A stretch of 34,161 bases of DNA from an uncultured SAR86 cluster bacterium (lineage in GTDB: Bacteria > Pseudomonadota > Gammaproteobacteria > Magnimaribacterales > AG-339-G14), in NCBI GenBank assembly GCA_949373255.1, contig CASICS010000009.1:1-34161 (forward strand). The letters are read 5' to 3'. Shown here piece after piece: positions 1 to 8,839 of this stretch. Under the pieces are notes generated by a model that saw nothing but the letters and a program-made list of their open reading frames with translations, had not been told where the DNA came from and did no database searches. Each line of letters begins with the position of its first letter. Position 1 is the first letter of the stretch. A program made the translations under genes and the position numbers.

Positions 1-621
1 AAGGTTATTTCTAAAGACTCTCGAGTGCCAGTTTTAAAACATTATGAGGGCCTCTGTCATGTTTTTATAGATGATCATGCAGACATGGAGACAGCCTTAG
101 AAGTAGCAGTTAATGCAAAAGTCTATCGATATGGGATCTGCGGAGCCATGGAGACTCTTTTAGTTTCTAAAAAAATGGCTAAAAATATATTGCCTCTTTT
201 AAAAAATAAATTTGATGAACATGATGTGGAACTCAGAGGTTGTCACCTTACGAAAGAAATTATAGAAACAAAATTGGCTTTAGATATTGATTGGGAAACT
301 GAGTACTTGGAGCCCATTCTCTCAATAAAAGTTGTCGAAGATATAGATGAGGCAATTATGCATATTAATCATTTTGGGTCTGGACATACTGATTGCATAA
401 TTACAGAAAATGAAAATACAAAAGCTAAGTTTTTATTAGAAGTCGACTCAAGTTCAGTGATGCATAATGTACCTACTTGTTTTGCAGATGGTTTTGAATA
501 TGGATTGGGTGCAGAAGTAGGCATCTCTACAGATAAATTACATGCCCGAGGACCAGTAGGTCTGGAGGGCCTGACTAGTCAAAAATTTGTTATTGAAGGA
601 ACCGGACAATTAAGAAGTTAA
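1..621 (+). CDS. proA: Gamma-glutamyl phosphate reductase (glutamate-5-semialdehyde dehydrogenase), C-terminal part, truncated by window start
   Basis: Frame is open from base 1 ([24 protein letters not shown]). Motifs [19 protein letters not shown] and the [24 protein letters not shown] tail are typical of ProA. Followed by nadD. Confidence 0.93.
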   Translation, partial: KVISKDSRVPVLKHYEGLCHVFIDDHADMETALEVAVNAKVYRYGICGAMETLLVSKKMAKNILPLLKNKFDEHDVELRGCHLTKEIIETKLALDIDWETEYLEPILSIKVVEDIDEAIMHINHFGSGHTDCIITENENTKAKFLLEVDSSSVMHNVPTCFADGFEYGLGAEVGISTDKLHARGPVGLEGLTSQKFVIEGTGQLRS

Positions 622-627
622 TTATTA

Positions 628-1260
628 ATGTCTAAAACAATAGGAATTTTTGGAGGAGCTTTTGATCCTGTTCATTTAGGCCATACTAAAAGCATTGCTA
701 ATCTGCAAAATGTATTAGAGTTTGAAAAAATTCATATTGTTCCGTGTAATATTCCAGCTTTAAAAGGATCTTTAATAGCCTCGCCTAAAGAAAGATTGAA
801 AATGTTAGAAATAGCCTTTAAAGATCAATCGAATATATTTATCGACGATAGAGAAATTGTAAAAGGTGGGACTTCTTTTACATTCGAAACATTAAGAAAT
901 ATAAAAGCTGATTACAAAGATAAAGAGAATTTTCTATTCATCATGGGTTCAGACGCTTTTCTAGATTTTAAACAATGGAAAAATTGGTCAGATATTTTAT
1001 CGATGTGTTCAATCATTATTTTGCAAAGACCAAAATATGAAATCACCAAAGAAATTTTGAGTGACTTCAAAGATAACATTGCTTTAAATATTTATGATGT
1101 CCTTTCTCAACATGGAAAAATTTTCTTTACTGAAATTTCTCTTTTTAATATTTCATCTTCAGAAATAAGAGAGGATTTGAAATTAAAGAGTTTAAATGAG
1201 ACTAAAATAAATAAGGAAGTAATTAATTTTATTAAAAAAAAATCTCTATACAAAAAATAA
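628..1260 (+). CDS. nadD: Nicotinate-nucleotide adenylyltransferase
   Basis: N-terminal GIFGGAFDPVHLGHT nucleotidyltransferase motif, FIMGSDAFLDFKQWKNW, and C-terminal ISSSEIR motif. Confidence 0.95.
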   Translation: MSKTIGIFGGAFDPVHLGHTKSIANLQNVLEFEKIHIVPCNIPALKGSLIASPKERLKMLEIAFKDQSNIFIDDREIVKGGTSFTFETLRNIKADYKDKENFLFIMGSDAFLDFKQWKNWSDILSMCSIIILQRPKYEITKEILSDFKDNIALNIYDVLSQHGKIFFTEISLFNISSSEIREDLKLKSLNETKINKEVINFIKKKSLYKK

Positions 1261-1584
1261 ATGACAAAGAAATCTAAAAGCGTAATTACAAAAAGCCTTG
1301 ATGACCTAAAGGCAGTTGATACAAAGATACTAGACCTAAGCAAGATAAACTCTTTTACAGATCACTTAGTTATTACAACTGGGACCTCTTCACCTCACAT
1401 ATCTGCAATTTCAAAAAAGTTATATGAAGAATTGAAGAAAAATAAAATACCAATTTATGGATATGAGGGCAAAGGCTCTAAAGAATGGATTCTTATAGAT
1501 TTAGGAGAAATAGTAATCAATGTAATGTCTTCTTCAGCAAGAGAACTATATGATCTAGAAAGTCTTTGGGATCCTTCTTTGTAA
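1261..1584 (+). CDS. rsfS: Ribosome silencing factor RsfS
   Basis: 107 aa; DHLVITTGTSSPHISAI and GEIVINVMSSSARELYDLESLW motifs; adjacent to nadD. Confidence 0.93.
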   Translation: MTKKSKSVITKSLDDLKAVDTKILDLSKINSFTDHLVITTGTSSPHISAISKKLYEELKKNKIPIYGYEGKGSKEWILIDLGEIVINVMSSSARELYDLESLWDPSL

Positions 1585-3395
1585 TGAGTTCTTTTTCACA
1601 AAAAAAACCTAGAAATATAAATGAAGCATTTAGAGTATTATTTTTCTTAACACCTTTTATATTTCTTTTATTTCTCGCTTTTTTACAGGTATTGAATTTA
1701 ACGCTCATAAAGGGAGAAGATTTTAAGACGCAAGCAGATTCAAATAGAATTTATCAATCAAAAATTTATCCTAAAAGAGGGTTTATCTATGATAAAAATA
1801 ATATCTTATTAGCAGAAAATGTTATTCAGCAAGATCTAAAGATTACATTAGAGTATGTAGAGGAAATAGATTTTATTTTGTTAAAGATCTCAAAATTATT
1901 AAATATTGATTATGAGCAATTAGAAAGTGATTTTTATCTCAGATCTTCAAAAAAGAACCCTTTAGAGCCATTTACATTAATCAAAAACCTTTCAGAAAAA
2001 CAAATTGCTAAAATAAGTGTTAACTTGGCTAGCTTGCCGGGAGTTGAAATTGAAACTTCTTCTTCCAGAAACGTAGTGCATAAAGAAATTTCTGCCTCTG
2101 TAATAGGTTATGTGGGCAATATTTCGAAGGATGATATTTCAAAAAATCCGAAATTAAAATTTTTTTCTAATCAGCAAGTTGGTAAAACTTCAATAGAAAG
2201 AGACTTTGATCCTATTTTAAGAGGAAAAGTAGGCTATAGAATTCAAGAAAGAGATTCAAAGGGAAAATTGATCAAAACAATATCAATGATTCCTCCCGAA
2301 AATGGAAAAGATTTAAAACTTTCTATAGATATCAATTTACAAAAAAAACTATATGAAGAATTTAAAGGCAGAAAAGGTGCATTAGTCGCAATAGAGCCTA
2401 AGACTGGTTTGATAAGGGCTTTAATTAGCTCTCCATCTTATGATCCAAATATTCTAAATACTATTAATGATATAGACAGAGTTAGGAAAATCTTTTCAGA
2501 TGAAAATAGCCCGCTTTTTAATAGAGCAATTTCTGGCCAGTATCCTCCAGCATCTACGCTGAAACCATTTGTTGGATTGGCAGCTTTAGAGGCAAAATCC
2601 ATTACTTGGGACACTGAAATTGTTGATTCAGGAGAATATTACGTAGAAGGAGATGATCGTCCTTATAAGGGCTGGAAAGATGGCGGGCATGGAATTGTTA
2701 ATATGAAAAAAGCCATCATAGAATCATCAGATGTCTATTTTTATTCACTTGCATATGATTTGACTATAGGAAACTTATCCCCCTTTTTAGAAAAATTTGG
2801 ATTTGGTTCATCTAGTGGACTTACGCAAAATGAAAGCAAAGGGATTCTGCCATCTAGAAAGTGGAAGCTAGGTTATGTTGGAGATTTCTGGTTTAAAGGA
2901 GATACTATTAATATGGGGATTGGACAGGGCTATATAACTGCTACTCCTATTCAGATAGCAGTTGCTTATTCGGTATTAGCCAATAAAGGAGAATTAGTTC
3001 AGCCTAGAATCATAGAATCTATTGGTAAAAATCAAACTTTAAAAATTTCTAAAAATTTTATCACCATAGAAAATAAAAAAAATTGGGAAAGGATTGAAGG
3101 CGCCTTGATAGATGTTGTAGAAGCTTCTAACGGGACTGCTAAAAATATATTTAATAAAAAAATTAGAATAGCAGGCAAAACTGGAACAGCTCAGGTTAAA
3201 AGTATAAACGAAGAAGAATATGAGTTAGTTAGAGAAAATGAAGCTTTCAGAGACCACGCTCTTTTTGTGGGCTACGGTCCAGTTGAAGAGCCAGCACTTG
3301 CGGTAGTAGCCATTGTGGAAAATGGAGAGTCAGGAAGTGCAGTAGCTGCGCCCTTAGTGAGATCGGCAATAGATTATTATATTGAGAGTCAATGA
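1584..3395 (+). CDS. mrdA: Penicillin-binding protein 2 (peptidoglycan transpeptidase)
   Basis: SxxK (PPASTLKPF), SSD and KTGTAQ transpeptidase motifs; N-terminal TM segment. The track ORF starts at a TTG at 1566; the ATG at 1584 overlapping the rsfS stop (TAATG) is more likely. Confidence 0.93.
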   Translation: MSSFSQKKPRNINEAFRVLFFLTPFIFLLFLAFLQVLNLTLIKGEDFKTQADSNRIYQSKIYPKRGFIYDKNNILLAENVIQQDLKITLEYVEEIDFILLKISKLLNIDYEQLESDFYLRSSKKNPLEPFTLIKNLSEKQIAKISVNLASLPGVEIETSSSRNVVHKEISASVIGYVGNISKDDISKNPKLKFFSNQQVGKTSIERDFDPILRGKVGYRIQERDSKGKLIKTISMIPPENGKDLKLSIDINLQKKLYEEFKGRKGALVAIEPKTGLIRALISSPSYDPNILNTINDIDRVRKIFSDENSPLFNRAISGQYPPASTLKPFVGLAALEAKSITWDTEIVDSGEYYVEGDDRPYKGWKDGGHGIVNMKKAIIESSDVYFYSLAYDLTIGNLSPFLEKFGFGSSSGLTQNESKGILPSRKWKLGYVGDFWFKGDTINMGIGQGYITATPIQIAVAYSVLANKGELVQPRIIESIGKNQTLKISKNFITIENKKNWERIEGALIDVVEASNGTAKNIFNKKIRIAGKTGTAQVKSINEEEYELVRENEAFRDHALFVGYGPVEEPALAVVAIVENGESGSAVAAPLVRSAIDYYIESQ

Positions 3396-4496
3396 AAAAT
3401 AGTCCACTAAGTTTTTCTGTAAATATGAGGATGTCTTCTAATCAAAGACAGTTTTCATTTGATAATTGGATAATTGCAAGCGTATTGATTCTGAGTCTAT
3501 TTGGATTGGCAATGATTTACAGTGCAAGTCATTCTGTTGAGATGACTATCAGACAAGGCATTTATTTAATTGTTGGTTTGTTAGGATTATTTATTTTTGC
3601 TATTTCAAATTTTAGAAAGATGGAAATCTTTTATCTACAAAGTTTTTGGATAGGGCTTGTTTTGCTTATTTTGGTATTGTTTATTCCTTCTGAGGGAGGC
3701 TGAGACAAAAAGGTGGATTGATTTAGGTTTCTTTACTTTTCAACCTTCTGAATTGATGAGATTTATCTTACCTATTTCTGCAGCATCATTTTTAACAAGA
3801 AACCCTGTCACTAGCCCTAAAGATTGGTCGTTCGTTATAGTTTTAACTTTTTTATCTTTCTATTTAGTAGCAATTCAGCCAGATTTGGGAACTTCATTGA
3901 TCGTCTTATTATCAGGACTATTACCAATAGTAATTTCCGGATTTCCTTGGATATACATATCTATTGGAGGTCTATTAGGAGTTTTATCCCTTCCTGTATT
4001 GTGGGTTAATCTTTTAGATTATCAAAAACAAAGAATATTAACTTTATTTAATCCTGAGGCAGATATTTACGGAGCTGGCTGGAATATAGTTCAATCTAAA
4101 ATAGCTGTTGGATCTGGAGGTTTTTTTGGGAAAGGCTACCTCCAGGGAACTCAAAGTCAATTAGACTTTATCCCAGAAAGTCATTCAGACTTTATTTTTT
4201 CGGTTATCGCTGAAGAGTTTGGATTATTTGGAGTAATTTTATTATTTCTTGTTTATGGAATACTGATATATAGGCTTCTTCTAGTATCTTTTTTAAGCTC
4301 AAATAGATTTGCAAAAATTGTATCAGGAACTCTTTCAATAATTTTATTAGCTTACATCTCTATAAATATCTCCATGGTTATTGGGTTATTACCTGTTGTT
4401 GGAATGCCTCTTCCATTCATTAGTCAAGGTGGAACAGCTTTAATAGTAAATATGTTTACAATAGGTATTATTTTATCTCTAAGGAAAGAAGCCTGA
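3392..4496 (+). pseudogene. rodA: Rod shape-determining protein RodA, interrupted by a single +1 frameshift near 3695-3701
   Basis: ORF 3392..3703 encodes the N-terminal part. ORF 3657..4496 encodes the rest (KRWIDLGFFTFQPSELMRF, QPDLGTSLIVL, FIPESHSDFIFSVIAEEFGLFG, GMPLPFISQGGT). Removing one base around 3695-3699 joins ...IPSEG-AETKRWIDLG... in one frame. Functional status is unknown. Confidence 0.85.
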
Positions 4497-5474
4497 ATGA
4501 AATATTTTAGATTTATATTTTTTACCACAGTATTAATTTTAAGCAGCCTTGTAAACGCGAATTATCTTGATAGAGATGAAGTTCAAGATTTTGTTGATTA
4601 TCTATCTGAAAAACATGATTTTAAAAAAAGCTATTTACTAGATATTTTTTCAAAAACTGAAAAACAGCAAAAAATAATTGATTTGATGAACAATCCCTCA
4701 GAAAAAGTTACTCCTTGGGATGATTATAAAAAAAGAGTTTCTCTTACTAGGGTTCAAAGTGGAATAAGGTTTTTGAATACATACGAACAATGGTTTGATA
4801 AAGCTGAAGAAGTTTATGGAGTTCCCAGAGAGGTCATAACATCTATTATTGGTTTAGAAACTAATTATGGTGGTTATAAAGGGAGAACCAGAGTTATTGA
4901 TGCATTAACTACAGCTGCATTCGATTACCCGAGAAGAAGAGATTTTTTTAAAATTCAATTAGAGGAATATTTTTTGCTTACCAGAGAAGAAGGTTTTGAT
5001 CCTTTAGAAATAAAAGGCTCATATGCAGGAGCAATGGGGTTTGTCCAATTCATGCCAGACAATTATAGAAAATTAGCAATTGATTTTGATGGCGATGGTA
5101 AAAAAGATATTTTATCTAATCCAGCCGATGCAATTGGAAGTGTTGCAAACTTTTTAAGTTCAAATTTGGGGAATAAAAAAGGTTGGGACAGAGATGGTTT
5201 TATTGCCATTCAAGCATCTCCAAAAGGTTATAAAAAAAATATTAAATCGTCTTTTAAACTCAAGTCTTTTAAAGAGCTGGATATAGAAATTGATTCAGAA
5301 TTAAATGCTTCAAAAAAATATATTCAGATATCACTTTTCCCCAAAGATGATTCAAAAGAAGAGTATTGGATTGGAGATAAAAATCTTTATGCAATTACAA
5401 GATATAATCCTAGTTCCAAATATGCGATGAGCGTTTTTTTGTTAAGTAGAGAGTTCATCAATATAGGTAATTAA
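4497..5474 (+). CDS. mltB: Lytic murein transglycosylase B
   Basis: GLETNYGG catalytic region, GAMGFVQFMPDNYRKLAIDFDGDGKKDI, SVANFL; signal peptide; position after rodA. Confidence 0.9.
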   Translation: MKYFRFIFFTTVLILSSLVNANYLDRDEVQDFVDYLSEKHDFKKSYLLDIFSKTEKQQKIIDLMNNPSEKVTPWDDYKKRVSLTRVQSGIRFLNTYEQWFDKAEEVYGVPREVITSIIGLETNYGGYKGRTRVIDALTTAAFDYPRRRDFFKIQLEEYFLLTREEGFDPLEIKGSYAGAMGFVQFMPDNYRKLAIDFDGDGKKDILSNPADAIGSVANFLSSNLGNKKGWDRDGFIAIQASPKGYKKNIKSSFKLKSFKELDIEIDSELNASKKYIQISLFPKDDSKEEYWIGDKNLYAITRYNPSSKYAMSVFLLSREFINIGN

Positions 5475-5476
5475 TT

Positions 5477-6628
5477 ATGAAAAGAATTGTTTTAACATTT
5501 ATTTTAATAAGCTCTAATATTTTTTCGCAGGCATTAATTCCAAATCCTCCGGAGGTTTCTGCTTCAAGTTATTTGCTGTTAGATGCAAAAACTATGACTG
5601 TTATTTCTTCTAACAAGGCTGATCAATCCACCGGATTAGCTAGCATCACAAAAATTATGACTACATATGTAGTTGCAGACCAAATTTCTAAAGGTTTTAT
5701 TTCCCTTGATACATTAGTTGATGTAAGTGTGACTTGTTGGAAAATGGAAGGTTCTAGAATGTTCATTAGAGAAGGTACTAAAGTTTCAGTTTCCGATTTA
5801 TTAAAAGGCATAATTATTCAATCAGGAAATGATGCTAGTTGTGCTTTAGCAGAAAAAATTGCCGGATCCCAATATGCTTTTGCTGATCTAATGAATAATT
5901 ATGCAGAGCAGTTAGAACTCTTAGATACTAATTTTGTTAACCCCACGGGGTTGCCAGATGTGAATCATTACTCTACTGCAAATGACATAGCAAAACTTAG
6001 CATTAGGCTTATAGAGGACTTCCCAGAAAGCTATGATCTATTTAAAGAAAAAGAGTTTACTTATAACGACATCAAACAACTAAATAGGAATAGTCTTTTA
6101 TGGCAGGATGATTCTATAGATGGAATTAAAACAGGACACACAAATGATTCAGGATATTGTTTGGTGGCATCTGCCAAAAGAGGTGATATGAGATTAATAG
6201 CAGTAATCTTAAATAGCAATTCTGAAAAGACAAGACTTCAAGATAGCAGAAGGTTACTCGATTATGGCTTTAGATTTTTCAAGACAAAAAAAATACTAGA
6301 TCAATATCAAGAAGTTACTGCAGTCGATGTTTGGGCGGGCTCTGAAGAAAAACTTATTTTAGGACCCAGTACAGATATTTATTTAACTCTTACAAAGCCT
6401 CAGTTTAAAAATCTAGAAATTGTAGCTTCAAAAAATTTAGGAATAAAAGCACCAGTTAAGAAAGATCAAGTTGTAGATTCCTTGGACGTTGTTATTGAAG
6501 GAAAAATTCACTCGTCATATGATTTAGTTGCAATATCAGATGTAAATTCAAAGGGTTTTATTTTGTCCTCTTTTGAAGCTTTAGCTTTTTATATATATAG
6601 TTTTTTTATGCAAGATGAAGTCAATTAA
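5477..6628 (+). CDS. dacA: D-alanyl-D-alanine carboxypeptidase (PBP5/6 family)
   Basis: ASITKIMT (SxxK), QSGNDAS (SxN), DGIKTGHT (KTG), and a C-terminal membrane-anchor helix. Confidence 0.93.
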   Translation: MKRIVLTFILISSNIFSQALIPNPPEVSASSYLLLDAKTMTVISSNKADQSTGLASITKIMTTYVVADQISKGFISLDTLVDVSVTCWKMEGSRMFIREGTKVSVSDLLKGIIIQSGNDASCALAEKIAGSQYAFADLMNNYAEQLELLDTNFVNPTGLPDVNHYSTANDIAKLSIRLIEDFPESYDLFKEKEFTYNDIKQLNRNSLLWQDDSIDGIKTGHTNDSGYCLVASAKRGDMRLIAVILNSNSEKTRLQDSRRLLDYGFRFFKTKKILDQYQEVTAVDVWAGSEEKLILGPSTDIYLTLTKPQFKNLEIVASKNLGIKAPVKKDQVVDSLDVVIEGKIHSSYDLVAISDVNSKGFILSSFEALAFYIYSFFMQDEVN

Positions 6629-7479
6629 TGTCTATTTGCTATCTTAATGGCGATTATTTAAATATAGAAGAAGCTAAAATTTCTCCTTTAGATAGAGGGT
6701 TTATTTTTGGAGATTCTATTTACGAAGTTATTGCTTGCTATGATAAAAAACCTTTTAAACTAAGTCCTCACATAGAAAGACTTTTAAAAAACTTAGAATC
6801 TATAAAAATAAATCTAGAATTAACTGAATTGAATCTTTCAGATATCATCAATCAAGTTATTCACGAAAATAATTCAAAAAATCAGGTTATTTATTTACAA
6901 ATTTCAAGAGGGCCTGAAAAAATAAGAGATCACACGCCTCAAGATTATCCAACGCCGACTATTTTTGTTTCTTCGTTTCCCATGAAAGTTTTACCAAAAA
7001 AAGAGATAGAGCCTATAGAGGTAATTATGCAGGATGATTTTAGATGGAGAAAAAGTAGCATAAAAGCAACCTCATTATTAGCTAGTATTATGTATAAAAT
7101 TGAAGCTAAAGAAAAAAATGTATCAGAAGTCATCCTTCACGAAAAAGGATTGATAACGGAAGGCTCAGTTAGTAATGTTTTTTGTGTAAAAAATAAAGTA
7201 ATAAAAACTCCATCTCTTGAAGCAAATATACTACCTGGCATTACAAGAGAGACCTTAATAGATATTATTAAAAAATCAAGTTATGAACTGATAGAAACAG
7301 ATATTTCTATAGAAGAGCTTTTAGCTTCGGATGAGGTTTGGATTTCAAATACCACCAAAGGAGTAGTCCCTGTTTCAAAAATAGACAATCAAGCTATTGT
7401 TAATAGACAACAAGAAGAGATTTTTAATGAGATTCTTGAATTATTTATGACTGAAATTCAGGCTGACAAAAATCAATAA
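6628..7479 (+). CDS. dat: D-amino acid aminotransferase (class IV PLP aminotransferase)
   Basis: SPLDRGFIFGDSIYEVI N-terminus, ITEGSVSNVFCVK, PGITRETLIDI, EVWISNTTKGVVPVSKID; immediately follows dacA. Confidence 0.88.
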   Translation: MSICYLNGDYLNIEEAKISPLDRGFIFGDSIYEVIACYDKKPFKLSPHIERLLKNLESIKINLELTELNLSDIINQVIHENNSKNQVIYLQISRGPEKIRDHTPQDYPTPTIFVSSFPMKVLPKKEIEPIEVIMQDDFRWRKSSIKATSLLASIMYKIEAKEKNVSEVILHEKGLITEGSVSNVFCVKNKVIKTPSLEANILPGITRETLIDIIKKSSYELIETDISIEELLASDEVWISNTTKGVVPVSKIDNQAIVNRQQEEIFNEILELFMTEIQADKNQ

Positions 7480-8359
7480 CAACCCTCTCTAAATCTGCCC
7501 AAAAGTTCCCCTCGCCTTTTTTAAAATTTGCATCTAATTCCGCAGTCCTTTTTTTCAACTTATGTATAGCTAAATCAGGAATCGCCTTACTTTTTTTGTG
7601 CAAGTTTTCAATATAGTCAAACGGTCCATTTAACTTCGCATTGGAATCTTCTTTTAAAAAAGACAACCTTTCTAACTCTCTAAATATTCCCCATATGATT
7701 AAAGCCTCAGAACCTTTTTGTAACTTTAAGTTTTGTAGAATTTCAAAAGATTGATTAATATTCCCCGAGAGGAGGGAGTTCGAAAGATTGAAAATATCAA
7801 ACTCGGAACTATTTTCAACGAAGGACTCTTCAGAATTAGAGTTTAGAACTTTCATCATTTTTAATTCTTGATAAGCAGCAAGAAGATTGCCTTGAGTTTT
7901 TTCATGAATGATTTCTAAAGCGTTAGAACTTAAATTTACGGAAAGATTTCTAGCCGCATTTCTTATCCAATCTCTTCTTTTATTAGGCCATACTTTCTGC
8001 AATTCCACTTCTTCACCATGATTTAGAATAGATTTAAACCATGCCCGCGTTTTCAATCTATCAATGCCTGAAATTGAAATAATAAGATATTTTTCTGCAG
8101 GAATACTCTTGCAGAGATCAATTAAAAATTCAGAGTCTAATTTTAGAGGCGAATTCTCTATTCTTAGATCTATAATTTTTGGAGATGGAAATAAACTGTC
8201 TTCATTTTCCATCAATAGATCTGACCAATTAAAAGAAGAACCCTTAGTAAAATAGATTTCTCTTTCAAATTTTTCTTTTTCTCTAAGGTCTGATATAGCC
8301 TTATCTCTTTCTAATTCCACAAGAAAATGATCGCCATGAATAACTTTTACTTTTGCCAT
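7445..8359 (-). CDS. holA: DNA polymerase III subunit delta
   Basis: 304 aa; GDHFLVELERDKA, RTRAWFKS, EKTQGNLLAAYQELKMM; adjacent to lptE and leuS. Confidence 0.88.
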   Translation of the reverse strand: MAKVKVIHGDHFLVELERDKAISDLREKEKFEREIYFTKGSSFNWSDLLMENEDSLFPSPKIIDLRIENSPLKLDSEFLIDLCKSIPAEKYLIISISGIDRLKTRAWFKSILNHGEEVELQKVWPNKRRDWIRNAARNLSVNLSSNALEIIHEKTQGNLLAAYQELKMMKVLNSNSEESFVENSSEFDIFNLSNSLLSGNINQSFEILQNLKLQKGSEALIIWGIFRELERLSFLKEDSNAKLNGPFDYIENLHKKSKAIPDLAIHKLKKRTAELDANFKKGEGNFWADLERVVIDFCQPEFQS

Positions 8360-8360
8360 T

Positions 8361-8837
8361 TTATAAATCCTTAGAAGTTAAAAAGTAAGACAATTGAGAA
8401 ATAGCTTCCATAAAAAAAGTTTCTTTAATTTCATCAATTTTTTTCTCATTGGATAGAATGCTATTTGTATCATAGGCATAGTTTTCAGAAGTAAAAAGTC
8501 TAAATATTTCAGATGAATTAGACTCTAACTCCGTAATTTTAATCTCCAATTCATAATCTAGATTACCTATAGCAGAAAAAAAATTCTGATCAGAGGCGCC
8601 AAGAAATTTTCCAATTCTATGATTAATTATTTCAATTTTTAGATCGGCTTCTTTCAAAGTAGTGAAATTAAACTTCAAAAGATTTCTATTTCTCTTCAGC
8701 TCGCTATAAAAAAAGTTATTTAAAGGATTGTCGGAAAAAGAAACCGAAACATTTTTAATTTTTATACCTGAATTATTTAACGGCGAGAAACCACATGAAG
8801 TTAGCGAAATAATAATTAGTATTTTCAGAAATTTCAT
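8361..8837 (-). CDS. lptE: LPS-assembly lipoprotein LptE
   Basis: Lipobox-like LTSCGFSPL after a short signal peptide; lies between leuS and holA as in other gammaproteobacteria. Confidence 0.85.
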   Translation of the reverse strand: MKFLKILIIISLTSCGFSPLNNSGIKIKNVSVSFSDNPLNNFFYSELKRNRNLLKFNFTTLKEADLKIEIINHRIGKFLGASDQNFFSAIGNLDYELEIKITELESNSSEIFRLFTSENYAYDTNSILSNEKKIDEIKETFFMEAISQLSYFLTSKDL

Positions 8838-8839
8838 TA

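Noticed and set aside
1566-1583. TTG start for mrdA (MGSFFVMSSF…)
   Set aside because: The ATG at 1584 with TAATG coupling to rsfS is more plausible.
3692-3704. Firm call of prfB-like programmed +1 frameshift in rodA
   Set aside because: SD-like sequence and UGA are present, but the slip codon (GGA or GGC) re-pairs poorly and RodA frameshifting is not known to me. Error or mutation is simpler; kept only as a hypothesis.
3824-4009. 61-aa + strand ORF inside rodA
   Set aside because: Alternate frame of rodA; no independent coding evidence.
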